A stretch of 64,000 nt of DNA from Lingula anatina (Eukaryota > Brachiopoda > Lingulata > Lingulida > Lingulidae). The notes under the pieces are model-generated. The model searched no databases and was not told the origin of the DNA. It saw nothing but the letters and a program-made list of their open reading frames with translations. Position numbers and translations under genes: made by a program. The stretch covers positions 517,679-581,678 of the forward strand of contig NW_019773958.1 in NCBI RefSeq assembly GCF_001039355.2, given 5' to 3'. Below are positions 38,501 to 52,914 of the stretch, one piece after another (position 1 is the first letter of the stretch; every line of letters begins with the position of its first letter).

Positions 38501-40689
38501 TAAGAACTTGACTTTTTGCAAAACAGGCCTTGGGTAGGTAGTAGATGATATTTATGTGTCATGATTGGTGATACAAATTATGAGTGCACGTGTGCATGCA
38601 TGGAACACATGCGCATACTTTGTTCCAAAATTAATGCAGACATGCTCTATTCTGTTTCCTCCATTGTTCGATACCCTGGGATTTTCTATGCTGACTCCAT
38701 TACCTAACACTATAAACACATGTCATTAGTGGGAAATAATATCATTGATGTTTGATTTATATATAGAAATAAGTTTTTTATTAAGCATGATTGGTAATCA
38801 CTCAAAAGTTAATTTTTGGAAGGCAAATGGGCAAAATTTATTGATGGGGAGTACCATTACTGCCATAACAGCTGCACCTGGTTCTTGAGGTATTTTATTT
38901 CTTTATAGAAACATAGAATATCTTTCTCATAAATGTTAAATTCTAAGCAAGCACTTTCTTGCCACTATCATTATGAACCTGCCAGGCCATAGATTTTACT
39001 CTGCAATTATCCAGCATGTTGCCCATCAGTGATGAACAAACAAGGTGGACTATTGATTGTGGAAGCACACATAACCCAGCTTTCCTCTCTCCCTCGATCT
39101 CTTGTGATATATTTCAGATATGTGGTGAACTACTTTTAAAATATCAGTTAACAAAACATGGGAAGTTCTTATCTATTCTTTAATATTTTCATGATGATAC
39201 TTGTATTTCATATGTGGAGAAAAAGCAAAGTACTGGTTGATTACTAGTATTAAAGTCATTTTAAGAAGGTGAAAATGATGGGGGGGGGGCAGTATAGGTA
39301 GTCAAAACTTACATGATTGACTATTGCTGTGTTCATACAGTCTCATCCATATAATATGCATCCAGCTGTCAACTAAAAATTGATCATATTGATTTATGAA
39401 GAGAATGCAACAGGTCTCTATGCAGAGCACAGACCCTTGGTCTGCAATTTCAGGGGAGGGGGAGGGGGGTTTGAAAAAAAACTTTTTATTCCACCTTTGT
39501 TTGGCCAAAATCCAGTCATGCAGTAGTAGAATTTGATTCAGATTGTGATTCAGAGCATGCCTATCTGGAAAAAAATGTTGTTTTTCCCAGTTGGGGGTGA
39601 CAAATGTATTAGAAATACTGTCTGTGGCATGGAAGCCAATTACAATCAGAAGATGCACTAAGGTACCTTGGACTTTCCGAGAAATGTCAACCTGTATTAT
39701 GTGGGTGTGTGTTAGTGTATACGTGTATGATATTCCAGTGTTAAAGGGAAAAAATACCTAGCTGTCATAAATATGTGGGTTATGAAACAAAATCAACATT
39801 AGTGCCAACAATAGTGAAATACCAAGTGGGAAGTGACAGTTACATTTGACTGTCAATGATGTCTACCAGTATACCAGACAAACTATGATGGATGATTAAT
39901 TTTTGATTTGATACTTAGTTTGCCTTTCCATATGCTATAATTACTAGGTTAAAAAATATTGCTGTGTAATACAAGCAGATATTCATGATGGTCATGTTGT
40001 TTGCTTGGTTAAAAACTTAAAAGTGGGTTTTGAATGGGAGAAGATTGTCTATGGCAGGTGACATTACCGGTGGTGAACCATAGAACACTATAGCTGTCAA
40101 GAAGATTGCTCTTTAACCCCATCATCAAAAGAGACAAATTAGTGATTACAAAGCAACCACCTACATATATCAACACCACTGCTATTAGTGAGACAAAAAA
40201 CTGACATATTGAGCACCAGTATAATTTTTAAGAGGAACTTATCAGGACTGTAAAAGGTGTATAACTCTCAGGCTGGCCAGGTACTCTTTTAGATGCAGTA
40301 GACAAGACTGCTATCTGCTTGTTAACCTTGGTCCAGTCATCCAGTTTTGGTTTGTTGATTTTCTAGACATGAAATTGATTTTTTTGCATCAAATTTTAAT
40401 TTTCTACTTTCAATTGCTTTTTTAGTTCCTTTTTTAGCCATTAAAGTACTTATATTAGAACTGGTTCAAATTAAATGTATACCCAAGTCTTATGTTACTG
40501 CAAATATTTCCTGCTCTACATTTTCTTCATCTAGTCTTTTAATATGCTGTTTAACATTTACTGGCAAATCCAGATTTGATGATTTATTACAAAATCAAAT
40601 ATAAGTAGGTCATTAGGAACGGAAGCCAAGTGAAAAAAAGGCACAAAAATATGTTATCTGATATTGGTTATTTATGGACCTTTTTTTCC

Positions 40690-40690
<1 letters not shown>

Positions 40691-40738
<48 letters not shown>

Positions 40739-40752
40739 ACAAACACACACAA
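40691..40752. repeat. C34 homopolymer followed by (AC)n
   Basis: Thirty-four consecutive C and then about ten AC units, the longest homopolymer in the window. Its exact length is unreliable in most sequencing chemistries. Confidence 0.93.
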
Positions 40753-42235
40753 AGGAGAAGTGATTTAAATTTTTAATTTTTATCCATTTCTATAATAAGT
40801 ATATAGCAGACATGGACTCATTATTTAGATAAAGCCATTGTAATGATGTCATCCCATTTTGATTGGTCAATATAGTTTCTTAGTGGCAAAGTTCTGTCAT
40901 TAAAATTACATTCTTGTCTTCATTTGGGAATGCTACAATTCCTAGTTTGCTTTTTGATTGAATGTTTTTCGCTAATATTTATAGCAATTTGTTGAATGAA
41001 TTCAACATGTTATTTAACATATGAAAAGTTATTTCACAGTGCTCACCCATGAAACCAAGTTAGTGAGATTAGAAGCTAGGTAATAAAACTTTGGAAGGTA
41101 TTGTCAAAGCAAGGGGAGTAAGTTTGCTGCAAATATCCCAATCTAAAGATCAAATACATTTAGGACTTGAGGCTATATTTTTAGAATGATATTTGCTTAA
41201 CCTCGTGCGGGTATAGATGTAAGCTGCTATGTCATCTATAGGATGATCTAGCTTGTAGAAGAAAACTTTGTTGAGTTAATGTTTTTTATCCATGTGTGAA
41301 AAAAAAGGACATTTATTTTGCCGTACATTCTTGATGAACAACCCCCAGATGGAATTATTTAAATCACTGTACAAGTAGATGTCCAATAGTAAAAGACCAC
41401 CTTTAATCAATGTGTTATGAGAAAAGCATGGTTTAGATCCAAGGTACGTCTGCAGAAACAGAAATAAACATACAACTGTACAAGTCATCTAAAGTTATAC
41501 AAGAAATGATTGAAACCCTGTGTAGACATGCTGCACGCAATTATGAGAGCTGCGCAATGATATCAGTTGCACATTTCCCTCTCCATTTCTTTTTATGGGA
41601 TAATGCTTGACCAAGTCAGTGCTGAGGTTTACCGTATACTCTGAGCTAAATGAATGTCTTTCTTCAAAACAGAAAGCTATAGTCAAATAATGAAAGTTGC
41701 ATTGCTTAGCAAAGGTAGTTACTAGTACTCTTTTCATAATTTTTGCAAAAGCTTTATTTATTTTTCCTGTTTATTCAAGTTAACTTGATCATCAGATTAC
41801 AGTATGCTGACACCTTAAGTTAGTTCCAAATTTAGATTCCTTGATTTAGCTCTACCAAGCCGGAATACCAAGTTAAAGGTACCGTGTGATATAATATCTT
41901 TCTTTTTTTTTTTTTTTTTTTTTGAAAATGAGTGGTAGCGAACTGCATTTAATTTTTTTCAGATTTCTTTGCAAATGTATAATAAGAACATTAATATGAA
42001 AATGATATATGAATAAATTGATGTGTTTGAGATAAGGGTGTTTTACTCCACATGTCCACAGTACCAGACAATCTAATAAGAACTTGATCCAACACTTCAT
42101 ATTCCTAAGGTTGAGTCTCATATCTTCATCTGAACCCTTATATCCATGGAAATGAAATGGTTATTTCTCTCATTAGTCATGTGTGTAGACATTCTGACAC
42201 TATTGGCAATTTCTCTGTACTTCTTTTTTATATAA

Positions 42236-42460
42236 GGGTGTATTCCCAGAGATTTAGATCGATCCAGGGATTAAGATTTAGATTGACCTAACTCCCTGGG
42301 GGTTCATGCTAAATTGCAGTCAGCCAAGTGCGCACCTTAGTTAATTACCCCCTTACAGCTTTCAGTAGGCGGGACAGACGCTTAAGCTGGCTAAGCTGAC
42401 AGTAATCTAGTGAGACTCCCCACAGGGATAGATCGATCTAAAATCTATGGAAATGGGGTC
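42236..42460 (-). mobile_element. GATCGATC-rich PIF/Harbinger-like MITE, full copy
   Basis: 225 bp, from GGGTGTATTCCCAGAG to AAATGGGGTC, flanked by TAA (42233-42235, 42461-42463). Same orientation as the nested copy at 3030-3253. Confidence 0.88.
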
Positions 42461-45400
42461 TAAGAGTTAAACTTGGCCAGAAACCCTCGCTTGGAAGTCA
42501 GAAAGTGGGTGACAGGCACATATCAGAATGACCATTATCCTTTAAGCTGGTGACTTATTTTTTCCCCAGTGACATTATATAAGCAGGTTGGGTTTATGTT
42601 GGAAATGTCAAGAAGTGGTGATATCTGATACTGTAAATATGCTAGCAATATTCTTATTTAGCTCTCATTTAATCAATGAAGGTAAACCAATGTAAAGGTT
42701 TTACTTTCATTTAATAAGTTAATTAGGATGGGTCTTCTTCAAACATACCCCAGTCTCACTCTTGGATTACTTAATCGTTTTCTATAACAATCTGAAAATT
42801 TCAGCCAAGTCAAAATTGTAAGATAAAAAAAATGACATCAGTGTACGGATTTTTGAAATTGTCAATTCTTTTATTTTCATGAGTCAAAGCAATCTGTCTT
42901 CAGAATTTGCTAAAATTCTGTTTGCTGGCATGAAACTGGTAATCATTACTTGAGAGAAATCCATGCTTGTCTATTTAGACCAACCCAAAACCAGCTGTCA
43001 ATTAATGTTCACTGATTGTAAATGATGGGTTTTTAGTTCCTATTTTTTTTTCATGCAATGCTTGTTGTGTTAAGAGTACTGTTGAAGAAACATTGCAGCA
43101 TGGATCAGTCATTGACTGAGGTGCTCTGTCTTAATGCAAAATCATAAATTTAAGATGCAAAAAAGCAGCCTAGATAATTTTTACCTCTGCAAATTGCCTT
43201 TTAGTGAATAACCAAACTCAAAAGGTGTTGGAAGGATTTTGAGAATACTATCAGGATGGTTTAGAAATTGGCTGTTGTAGAGTCAATCAAATTTTGGCTG
43301 TGACCCATTAATTAATTAATCGTAGTGAGAATTGAGCTTGGTAGAGGTCTGATTTTCGCTTTTTGAGTGCTTTTGTAGTCTTTGCAGTTTGCAGCTTGAC
43401 TTCACTACAGTTTAGTAATATAATCCAAATGTAAATATATAAAGCTTACAAATTAACTGAAAGAAGACTGGTGTTAATGGTGTCAATCTATAAAAGATAA
43501 ATGTTTTTTCGCATCAGGTAATTGTTTTTTTTATTCCTTACCATCTTCATTATAGGCCATTGTCTAATGTATCAAAAATTCATTAACATATATGTATTTT
43601 AACAAATGAAATTAGATGGAGCCTCGGAGATATTCTGGGTTAGGATAAGAACTGATAAAGCTATGTTTGGTTTTCAGTTGCTATTTTGGTAACATGGCAA
43701 CTGGTTCTTCATTTAGTGCCTCTGTGCTTGGACAAACATTATACAAGGTTAAATTTAGACCACAGTATGTTTATAAGGTTATTAGGATTCATTTGGGTAG
43801 TATTAACAGGGAATTTGCATGTCACAAATAAAAAGTAAATGGATTGGTAAATTAGATAAAGGAATACTAGTACATGTAATGGAGAGGCTTGCCAAAATAT
43901 TGAAAACTAATAAGCAAATTTGTTGCCAGTTGTTGACATTTGTTTTTTCCCAACTGAAATGTGCATCAATTTTTGGGGAATGAACAATTTACTTACGCCT
44001 CAGTACTGTTTAGCAAAAGAAAATCCCCTTTAGAATTATTTTATTTTAAAATTCAAAATGGCCGTCAGTGTTTTTATATGACATTAATTTGCTGCCATAT
44101 CTCAATTTGAAACTATTATTGAATGGGTTGGTCATGCAAATTTAAGTAAAAAGATTAGCAACAGTGTTCATGATCCATAACCTATTCATTGAGAAGAATG
44201 CATAGCATGGGCTGCTGCCATATTAAGTTTTGAGAAACTCTCACTGTTGTAGAATTGATAACTCAAGCTATTTGCCTTCTTCTATCTAAATGTTGACATG
44301 TCTTAGAAAAAAAATCAGTGAGGTGATATCTTTTGGTGGCAACATGAATAAAAGGGTGAAAAAATTTTAATAAACATATTACTTGTTATTGGTGAATGTC
44401 CTCTTTTGTATGTGTCTAGACTTTCAAATCATATTTTGTTTTACAAAATAAGTGTTTATTTCAAAAATTATCCAGTTCCTTTTTTATTTCACACAGATAT
44501 GATGTAATAACTAGGACGAAAAATTGATTTTTTAATGCTTCAGATCCAATTACCTACTATCACTTAGAACAGTCACACAGACATGATATATGATACCTTA
44601 TGTACAGATTATCAACAGTATGTTCACATAATAGATGCTTAGCTGACCGCACCTGGTACTGAGTCCACATAATTCAATAATAAGATCCCACTTTAGTGTT
44701 CAGTAATTTCTGGGAAAAAGAACTTACTAGTGACTTTCAGAAAACGAGACATCTATCCATACGTAGTTTCTGGTAGTTTCTGACCAAGTCCTACAGTTTC
44801 TTTGGAGATCAAACTACGTGTACGCTTATGCTTCAAGAAACTTTTCACTATTGTCTGTATTACAAATCAACCTTGGCACTAACAGGGTTAAGAATTTTGT
44901 TCAATCCAATTACAAAAATGAAATATATTAATACACAGCAGTGTTTCAAAACAAATCACTGCAAAATCGATAAAAACCATTTTTGTACATGTATTACAAA
45001 AAAGAACTTGATTATTTTAGTTATACCATTTCATACTTGTGTGCTTGTGTGTGTGCCCTTAGTGAAGTAGTTTATCATTGACGTCATTGCCTGTTGTCAA
45101 GTATTAAGAGATCAGGTGCTGTGGATAAGGTGACAATTATGGACTTTTGATATCCCATAGCATGACGCAGTAAGTGAGAGAAAGCTAACTTTCCTTCACT
45201 TTTGTGTCATTCACTATTTTTTTTTCTAAAATTCAATGGTCAAATGTGTGTTATTACACACCTTGCTTCCTAAAAGAAGGGTCATTATTTCCATCTCGAT
45301 GTTGGGTTGTGATCTATATTTAAACTTGAAGATCTACTTCAGCTCATATCAGCAAACTAATAGAACCCTCTTGAAAATCTTAAATCTTCCAACAAGATGA

Positions 45401-46521
45401 GGACCAGGGTTGCCTATTGTTAGCTTTTAGTTCTTAGTGTGACCTCTCATTACTAACGTTTGTTAGAAATATAGTTAAGAAAACAATTTGAGTTTTTGTA
45501 AAAGCAAAAACTTCTGTGCCATTGACGTAGGGTGTTGACATACAAGGGTTGTACCGTGGGTGAAAATAGCTTGAGCGTAATTCCTATTATTGCAGGTGGG
45601 AGTGAAGGGATTACACTTTGTAATGATCTTGTCCTTGATTTTGTCAAATTATTTGAGCTTCTTTTATATATTCTAGAATCTATGAAATATGAGTAATATA
45701 AAATATCCCATAAAAATTGATTTACTTTCTGCTGATGATCATACCCCCCCCCCCATTCCACCCTCTCAGTCTCACAGCTTTAAAAGATCTAAAAACACCG
45801 ATGGAAATAATTTCCAAGCAAAATTTTAAAGATGGTATTCATATTTAGAAATTATTAATGAACAGTTTTATGAGTATTTTTAAAACCTGGAGGGAGACTG
45901 AGAAAATCAACAATTTAAGAAATTGTTAACATCTTTCAATATTCCAGAAGCAGAGCGCAGGTGTAATATTTGTAGCTGAAGGTGTTTATTCACATGTCTT
46001 ATGGTGGATGTATTTAGATATTTATATTGTATGCCTGACATTCCATGTGTCAAGTGGACAGCAGAATTGACACCTAGATGATATTAAATCACAAAACATA
46101 TCAATGATTTATCCGCAGCAATGAATTGTAAAGCAGGAGTTACCAGTAGGTCGTGATCAATAACTATTCAGAAGATAAAACAGTCGTGATAAGTAAAATA
46201 ACCCCTTAAATGTAGGCTTTTATGAAGCGTCAGATTATCATCACAGTCATCAGGTGAACGTGTTGCCATGGAGTGATGTACCAAAGATTAGCTAGTATGT
46301 AGCACAAATTACAGAAATTATCCTCTTGTAGTGATAATAGGTAACAGTGCACCAGCCCCTGAAAGCATACTAGTGCCTTTTGTTTTAGTCATCAAAATAA
46401 ATGTACTTTTAAGAAATTCAGGCAAATCACAAGAGACCAATCCAGTGGTGAAAAGTAATATTTTTAGATTCCTTCAATGTCATAGATGAATTTTGTTTTT
46501 CAGTCAAAATCTTAGTTAGGG

Positions 46522-46555
46522 CTAGGATGTACGAAATCGGTTTTGTACATCCTAG
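46522..46555. repeat. Short perfect hairpin between TTAGGG motifs
   Basis: Stem CTAGGATGTACGAAA (46522-46536) and TTTTGTACATCCTAG (46541-46555), one mismatch, loop TCGG. GTTAGGG lies directly on each side. No function is assigned. Confidence 0.7.
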
Positions 46556-48537
46556 GTTAGGGTAACATGAATCCATCCTTAATGGCTTTTGTAATTAGCT
46601 AGATTTATAGTAAAGAGCAGTGATATCCAATATACTCATCTCTTTGGCCTGTCAAAAAGGTTAATATTTACCTATATATAGATGTTAATGGGAAAACTGC
46701 CATGTCTTTCTCAACATATAAATGGAGTTATAGTAAATAGATCTTGACTGTTTTGGGTTTATGTTGTAAACTTGAGAGAGAGGGAGAAAGAGAGAGTTTG
46801 CCAAAAGCTATTCCACTACTGTTTCACTATTGTTAAATATTTTAGATTGAGATGAATGAAAAAAAAAGTAATCGTGCTTGTTGTAGAATGGATATAGTCT
46901 CATCAAAAGTTAATGCATATTTAACAATTCCATGAAATGAATAAGATTTTTTTTGGAAGAGAAAATGCAGACATATCTTGCTCTGTCTATTTACTTGGTT
47001 CATCACAAACAGAAACCAGTAGTAGAAAAAAATATTATCAAAGGTTTCTTATATTACCTCATTAAGATTTTCTGTTTGTTCTAGAGAACTAGTTGCTTAC
47101 AAGTGGATGTAGATTTTTAAACAATTGATTAAACCTTTGAAGTGAACAGAACATCTAGTACTATAAGGCACAGATCAGCAAGCCCCAGATAGTATTTATT
47201 TAAGCATGAATTCAACTAAATTTTGATCGTTAACACACCTGTGGTTTGATTAAGATTGCCTTATTTTACAGATTTTTCTTGCATGTTGTAAACAAACAAA
47301 AACTGTACTGCAGCAACTAAGTGTACATTGAAAAATCCATTAAAAATTAAAATTTTATCATTCTATGCAGTTCTTTTCTGTCATTTTGTCAGGACCATGT
47401 CCTTATTAATGAAGTGGGATTTTTGTTATTGGTGGACAAGGGTTTTATATGTTATTTGATGGCATTTAGGGTGGAATGAATACTTTCAATGGATTCTACC
47501 TGGGGATTCAGAGAGGTTGGTTATAGTTAGAAAAGGTGAAAATCAATTTACTGCTCTGCGTGTTACTGCACATAGAAATGTTGAAATCACAATCCCCTCC
47601 CTTAATGCTGAATTTTAATAGTGAAAATCCCATTAGTATTGGAGCTGTTTAATCTCAGTGGCAGAAGTTAAAAAAAACACACTCATTAGTTTGTCCTTAT
47701 TAGTAGTTAAGGCTATTTTCAGAATTATTTTTTACTCTAATGGCTGCCAGAAAATACAGAAACAGCAGGGTGGTTGACTGTTGCACGGTTAGATAAGCAG
47801 AAGTGTGCGTTAAAGAGTCTCCTTGGACAAACAATGATTAGACCAAAACAGCGTGGTAGAAAGTAAATTATGCATTCTAGTGTAAAGCACTAGTACATAC
47901 CTATTTGCTTATGGTTGTGTAAGTCTGTGCATTTCAGCTTATCAGTTGCTAGGTGGCTTCAGTGACCTCCATTTTACTATATGCATTTTAACAATTATAG
48001 TTATATTAATTCACATCAGTCATCATTCATATGCCTATGTTTGTTCTGAGTTGAAAATAAAGCCCTGACTACCATATAACAAATTATTAAGGTGAGTCAG
48101 GGTTCCATCTTTAAATGTGTTATTGTTATTGTTGTTGTTTAAATCCATTATATTATTTGCATACATTATTTTTTGCATCTGTCCCCATAAATCATGAAGT
48201 TATACATGGGAAATTACATTAATGTGGCTTTTCCTCAAGGGACTCTTCTATGGAGGTGTCTGTGGAGAATCGGGCACATGTAGCAACACTTAGAAATGGC
48301 AGTTTAATGAAATTATTCCAGGAATAAGGAAGGAAAAATATTAACCCAGGGACTGACCTACACCAACTGCATCTTGCTGGAATAACACCTGTTGGTCAAT
48401 TAACAGACAGAAACTTGATGGTGCACACAGACTAGTCATTTTTTGATGAAAACATTTTCATTGGTTTCTTTATTTGAGGATTCAAACAAGGTTTTAATTG
48501 ATAGCCAAACCCATGGTTTTCAGGAGATAGAATAAAA

Positions 48538-48571
48538 AAAGAGAGAGAGTGAGAGAGAGAGAGAGGAGAGG
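48538..48571. repeat. (GA)n microsatellite
   Basis: GAGAGAGAGTGAGAGAGAGAGA tract. Confidence 0.9.
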
Positions 48572-51260
48572 GTCTATTACTGCTTTTTGTTATTCAGTTA
48601 AATGAGACATACTTCCTCATTCAATATGATTAGGAATGGGATGATATCTAGTGGAACTGATTGTAGTTTTAAGGTTTTTAATCTATGTATCAAAATCTGC
48701 ATATGAAGTACCATGTTAAGTTTCATGTATACATAATACTACCAAGATATCAGTACTCATATTGATGAGAAAAATCAAGTTGCATTTGTTTTATAGGCTT
48801 CTTCAATTAAAATATTGATATATTAATATCTGATTGATAATGTAAGTCTTCATGTACTAAGTAAGTGTTTTATCCTTATACTTAGGTTTATCATTTTGAA
48901 AAAGTGTTTACAATGCACGGAGGCAATTGTCAGTTTAAATAATGGTGATAAGAAAATGATAAAAATAATCAAAAGATAATGGAGTCAGATAACCTAATAT
49001 ATCATGTTGTACTATTGTTGACTAACAGGGTCATGATAAAATTATCATTGTATTCAGTTAACTATAACCCAAACTTAAAATTCTCTCTCATTAGTCTTCT
49101 GTTGTGTTATCTTAAGGATAAAACACAGCTGACATTTAAAGTTTTTATTATTATTATATAAAAAGTATCATTATTTATATATTATATTATTTGGTATTAT
49201 AGAATTTTCAAAATGTATGTTCTCATTGGTTAATTTAAAGGGTGTCAAATACTGTCAGATAATTGGCATATTTTAAAAAATATCCCCTGCACATTCATTT
49301 CAACACTTTATTTTAACAAAATGCAACAGTAATCTGCCTGAACATGGTTTTACAGTTCCTTATTCGTATTACTTATATAGTCAGTATTTTCTTCCTTTTT
49401 TAATGTTTTGTTTGATTTATGAATTGATTTAATAATATCATGTCACCTTAAATGGAAGACTAAGCTTGTTAGACTGGATCTGCACCCTGCCTGAAGCATC
49501 TTTGACTAAATGAAGGAAACAGATGTATATCTTTAAGTAGATCTTTTTTCAGGCACCTGCCCATTAATGGGAAGTCATCATCAATTATCTTGTGTCATTG
49601 ATTTAAATGTGTCTTGTCCAGTCTAGATATCACGCCTTTTTCTGCATCTTGAAACTTGATCTGAATATATCTAGGCAAGACATTATGCTGTAGTAAAGGG
49701 AAATTAATTCCCTTGATATTTTAGGACAGAAATGATTATCTATTTGCCGGGGATGTCTAGAGAGAAAAAAAAAATTTACATGTACAAGCAGAAGTCCCAT
49801 ACTGCTCATTTTTTCACAAGGAGAAAAATTGATTTAATGTAATCTTATGCAATGGGGGTATTTTCAAGTATTTTTGAAGAGTTGCTGGGGGGGGGGAGAG
49901 AAACCAGTTTATTTTATCTATCTTGTTTAATTTAATTTAATTTTATTTTGCCTAATGCTGAAAATCACTAACTTTAGTAGATTCTTAAAAAGATCTGCAT
50001 ATTATTTGCCAGTTTAGCATTGCATTGATTTAGCATATTGATAGTACTAGGAGTCTGTATGGGCTTTCTCCATAAGGGAAGGATGAACCCAACAGCATAA
50101 TGACACTTGAAAGATAAAGGTTGAAAATCTCTACTGACTAACCTATGTCCTTTTCTCTGTTATCTCATCAAAAAGAACAGCAATGAAGTAAAACAGGAAC
50201 ACTTCCAAGTCCTTACCAGGAGTTAAAAAGGTTAAGTGAGAATATCTTTTGAAACAAGTTTAAGCAAGGTGCTGTAAAGATTTGTGGAAGAACTTTTAGG
50301 GAATAATGAAAAGTATTCTAAATCTAGTTAACACAGTGATATTGAGCTAACGGTGAACTACTGTTCCCTGTCATAATAAAAATAATCTTGATGTCTTTGG
50401 AAAGTTGAATATCTATGCATTTAAGCAGGGTATATCTTCTGAAAAGCACAGATGGAAATAGAGATTGTGAAAAACTAAACCATCCTGCAGACACATTATG
50501 CATAAATGGACAATCTACGTGGTGGAGGTTCCTGGATTTATGTCCAAGATATCAGGGATATATCTTTCTCTTCAGTTTTATTACATTTTCTCTTTTTATG
50601 TGTAAGCTCCTTCAAGACTACCTGACAGCAATGTATCTTTTGTATTGATGGGTACAAAGTGGATGCCACTAATAGTCCATCAATCAAGCTTGGGCTTATT
50701 TATAGACCCTTTTTTCTTAATTCTTATCATAATTTTGTTTCCAGGTTTTCATGAGAGAGAGAGAGATTTCTTCTAATCCTGGCAAGGAAAATGTTATTTT
50801 CTAACATTAATAAAGAACATCTTGTGGCTGGGAATTTCAGAATCAAAATGAGAAACCATTAACGTATTACATTAAATAAACATCTTTTTCATAGTTTTAA
50901 CAGCGAAGTCATTTGAGATGATTATATACAAATGTTCATGATTGAGAGCCAAGATAAATATGTACCTTAGGCAACCAGGGAGTCTATAAAAAGAAAAGAA
51001 TAACAAATCAAACATTTAAGTACAGAGCATGATTGGGAAAAAAAACCTAAATGATTTTACAAAACCATTTGATTGTGTGTGGCATTCGTTGGCATTTTGA
51101 TAAAATTTCATCAGGAATTTTTGGTTTTGTCTGTTTAAGTTTGGGTTTGGGAGATATATTTCATTTTGTTTATGTAGAATAGAAAATATATCATAATTGA
51201 ACTTGAACACCAACTTAAAGGCATTTGAAATACTGTTTTGAGATGCTTTAAGATGTTTTT

Positions 51261-51300
51261 TACCAAATAAAATCCATTTATACCAAATAAAATCCATTTA
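51261..51300. repeat. Exact 20-bp tandem duplication
   Basis: TACCAAATAAAATCCATTTA twice in tandem. Confidence 0.95.
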
Positions 51301-52375
51301 TTTGAATAGTGAAAGTGTTTCATGTCTCTCGTTTTCATGTTAAAAATTGCAGAATTTAAACCACAGCCTTAAGCTTAATATCATAATTTGGATAATTAAA
51401 TCAATAGGTCTCTAAATTATTGACAGATAAATTTAACACATGTTTAAGTACAGGTGAAATCTGCATACTTGTGGTTAGTAAGGGGTGAATGATGCTTTAG
51501 GTGGTCATTTAGGATAAGTGGTGGTTATTGATGGATGAACTTGCATTGTATGGGAGTGGACACATGTTTAAGGTTTTAAGCCTACATTGGTATTGGAAGG
51601 CAGGTCACTGATAGTGTAAGTTCCCATGTTTTGGACTTAATGGACCCAGTATGGAGATGGTATATCCACTGAATATTTAATCACTATTGATTGTTGAATA
51701 CTGGGTATGTTATCATTGTGACAACATACAAGCATGAAACATTTACTATATCCCTTATTCGTTGTTTATTGTCCAGCAAGGAGAGAAGATTTTTAATGAT
51801 AATTGCTCATTCTGTCTGTTAATTTAAATTTTTTCTATCATAACAACTTCAGATATAAAATAACAAAAAGGATAACAAAAAGGGGTATTGAAAGCTCAGA
51901 CTAGTGTCAGGAGATTGCTATGAATATAATAATGCAACTCTAGATTAGTAAATGAGTTTTATTGATTTAATTGATGAAAGGGTTGAATATATGAAGTACT
52001 CATTTTACAATTCATGATTCTTAAACATGTTTCAAAAGGTCAGACCTAGAGTAATATCACCCATTCCAGGCTATTTGTGGCCTGCATGAAAATTGTATTG
52101 AAAATTGTATCAACATAATTGATCATACTTACTTTTCACTCCCTGAGTTTCAAATGTTTAAATGCTTGCATACCATATTATCAACATGGAGTTGCTGTAC
52201 ATAGGCTTTTAAAGAAACCAGGATCAATCATCATACACTGAAATTCAGGGTGCTGTCTGCCTGCATATAAATTCTCGGCTAAATTCTACCGATGTCCAGT
52301 TTGGAGTGAATTGATGCCAGCTAAATGCTCAGGTGCCTAGGTAACATAATTTGAAAACAGATTTACAGATTCAAA

Positions 52376-52399
52376 ATAATAATAATAATAATAATAACA
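52376..52399. repeat. (AAT)n microsatellite
   Basis: About eight AAT units. Confidence 0.9.
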
Positions 52400-52566
52400 A
52401 TAGGACATAAAAAGGGGGAGGGATTTCAGTGAAATCTGCTTATTAAGATTTATAGCTGTCATCATATTTGTACATTTGATAGTTTTAAACTCACAATGAT
52501 ACTATATCATATTTTAAGTTTGCCATAAATCCCAAATGTTTTTATTGTTATTGTGCTGTATATAAG

Positions 52567-52914
52567 ATGATGTACCGCATGCCTATTCATTTTCCAGCAC
52601 TTGCTAGTTTTAGCAATCCCTATGATGTCAGTCAGTTTATATGTGGTCAAATGAAATATGCACTGATGGGAACAATAACTTTAGATGGTGTTCACGCTTT
52701 TCAAAGAACATTCTATCCTCATCCCATTTCCAGGGGCAGGGCCCTATTGAACAAGAGGATATTGAGAATCGCTTTGAAAGTGCCTCAGTGGTTTAGATTG
52801 ATTATCTTCAGTGCTTCTGTTTCTGTGCTGGCTATTGCCCTGTTAACAACATATAATGGACTGCCTCCAAAGTTCATTTTGGCGAGCTTGACCTTCTTCT
52901 TTATGTATGGTTGA
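52567..52914 (+). other. Open frame of 115 codons, function unknown, doubtful
   Basis: Begins MMYRMPIHFPALASFSNPYD and contains one hydrophobic segment (FRLIIFSASVSVLAIALL) near residues 77-94. It sits inside the exchanger intron with no recognised splice signals or homologues. It is longer than most chance frames in this AT-rich DNA but could still be one. Confidence 0.15.
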
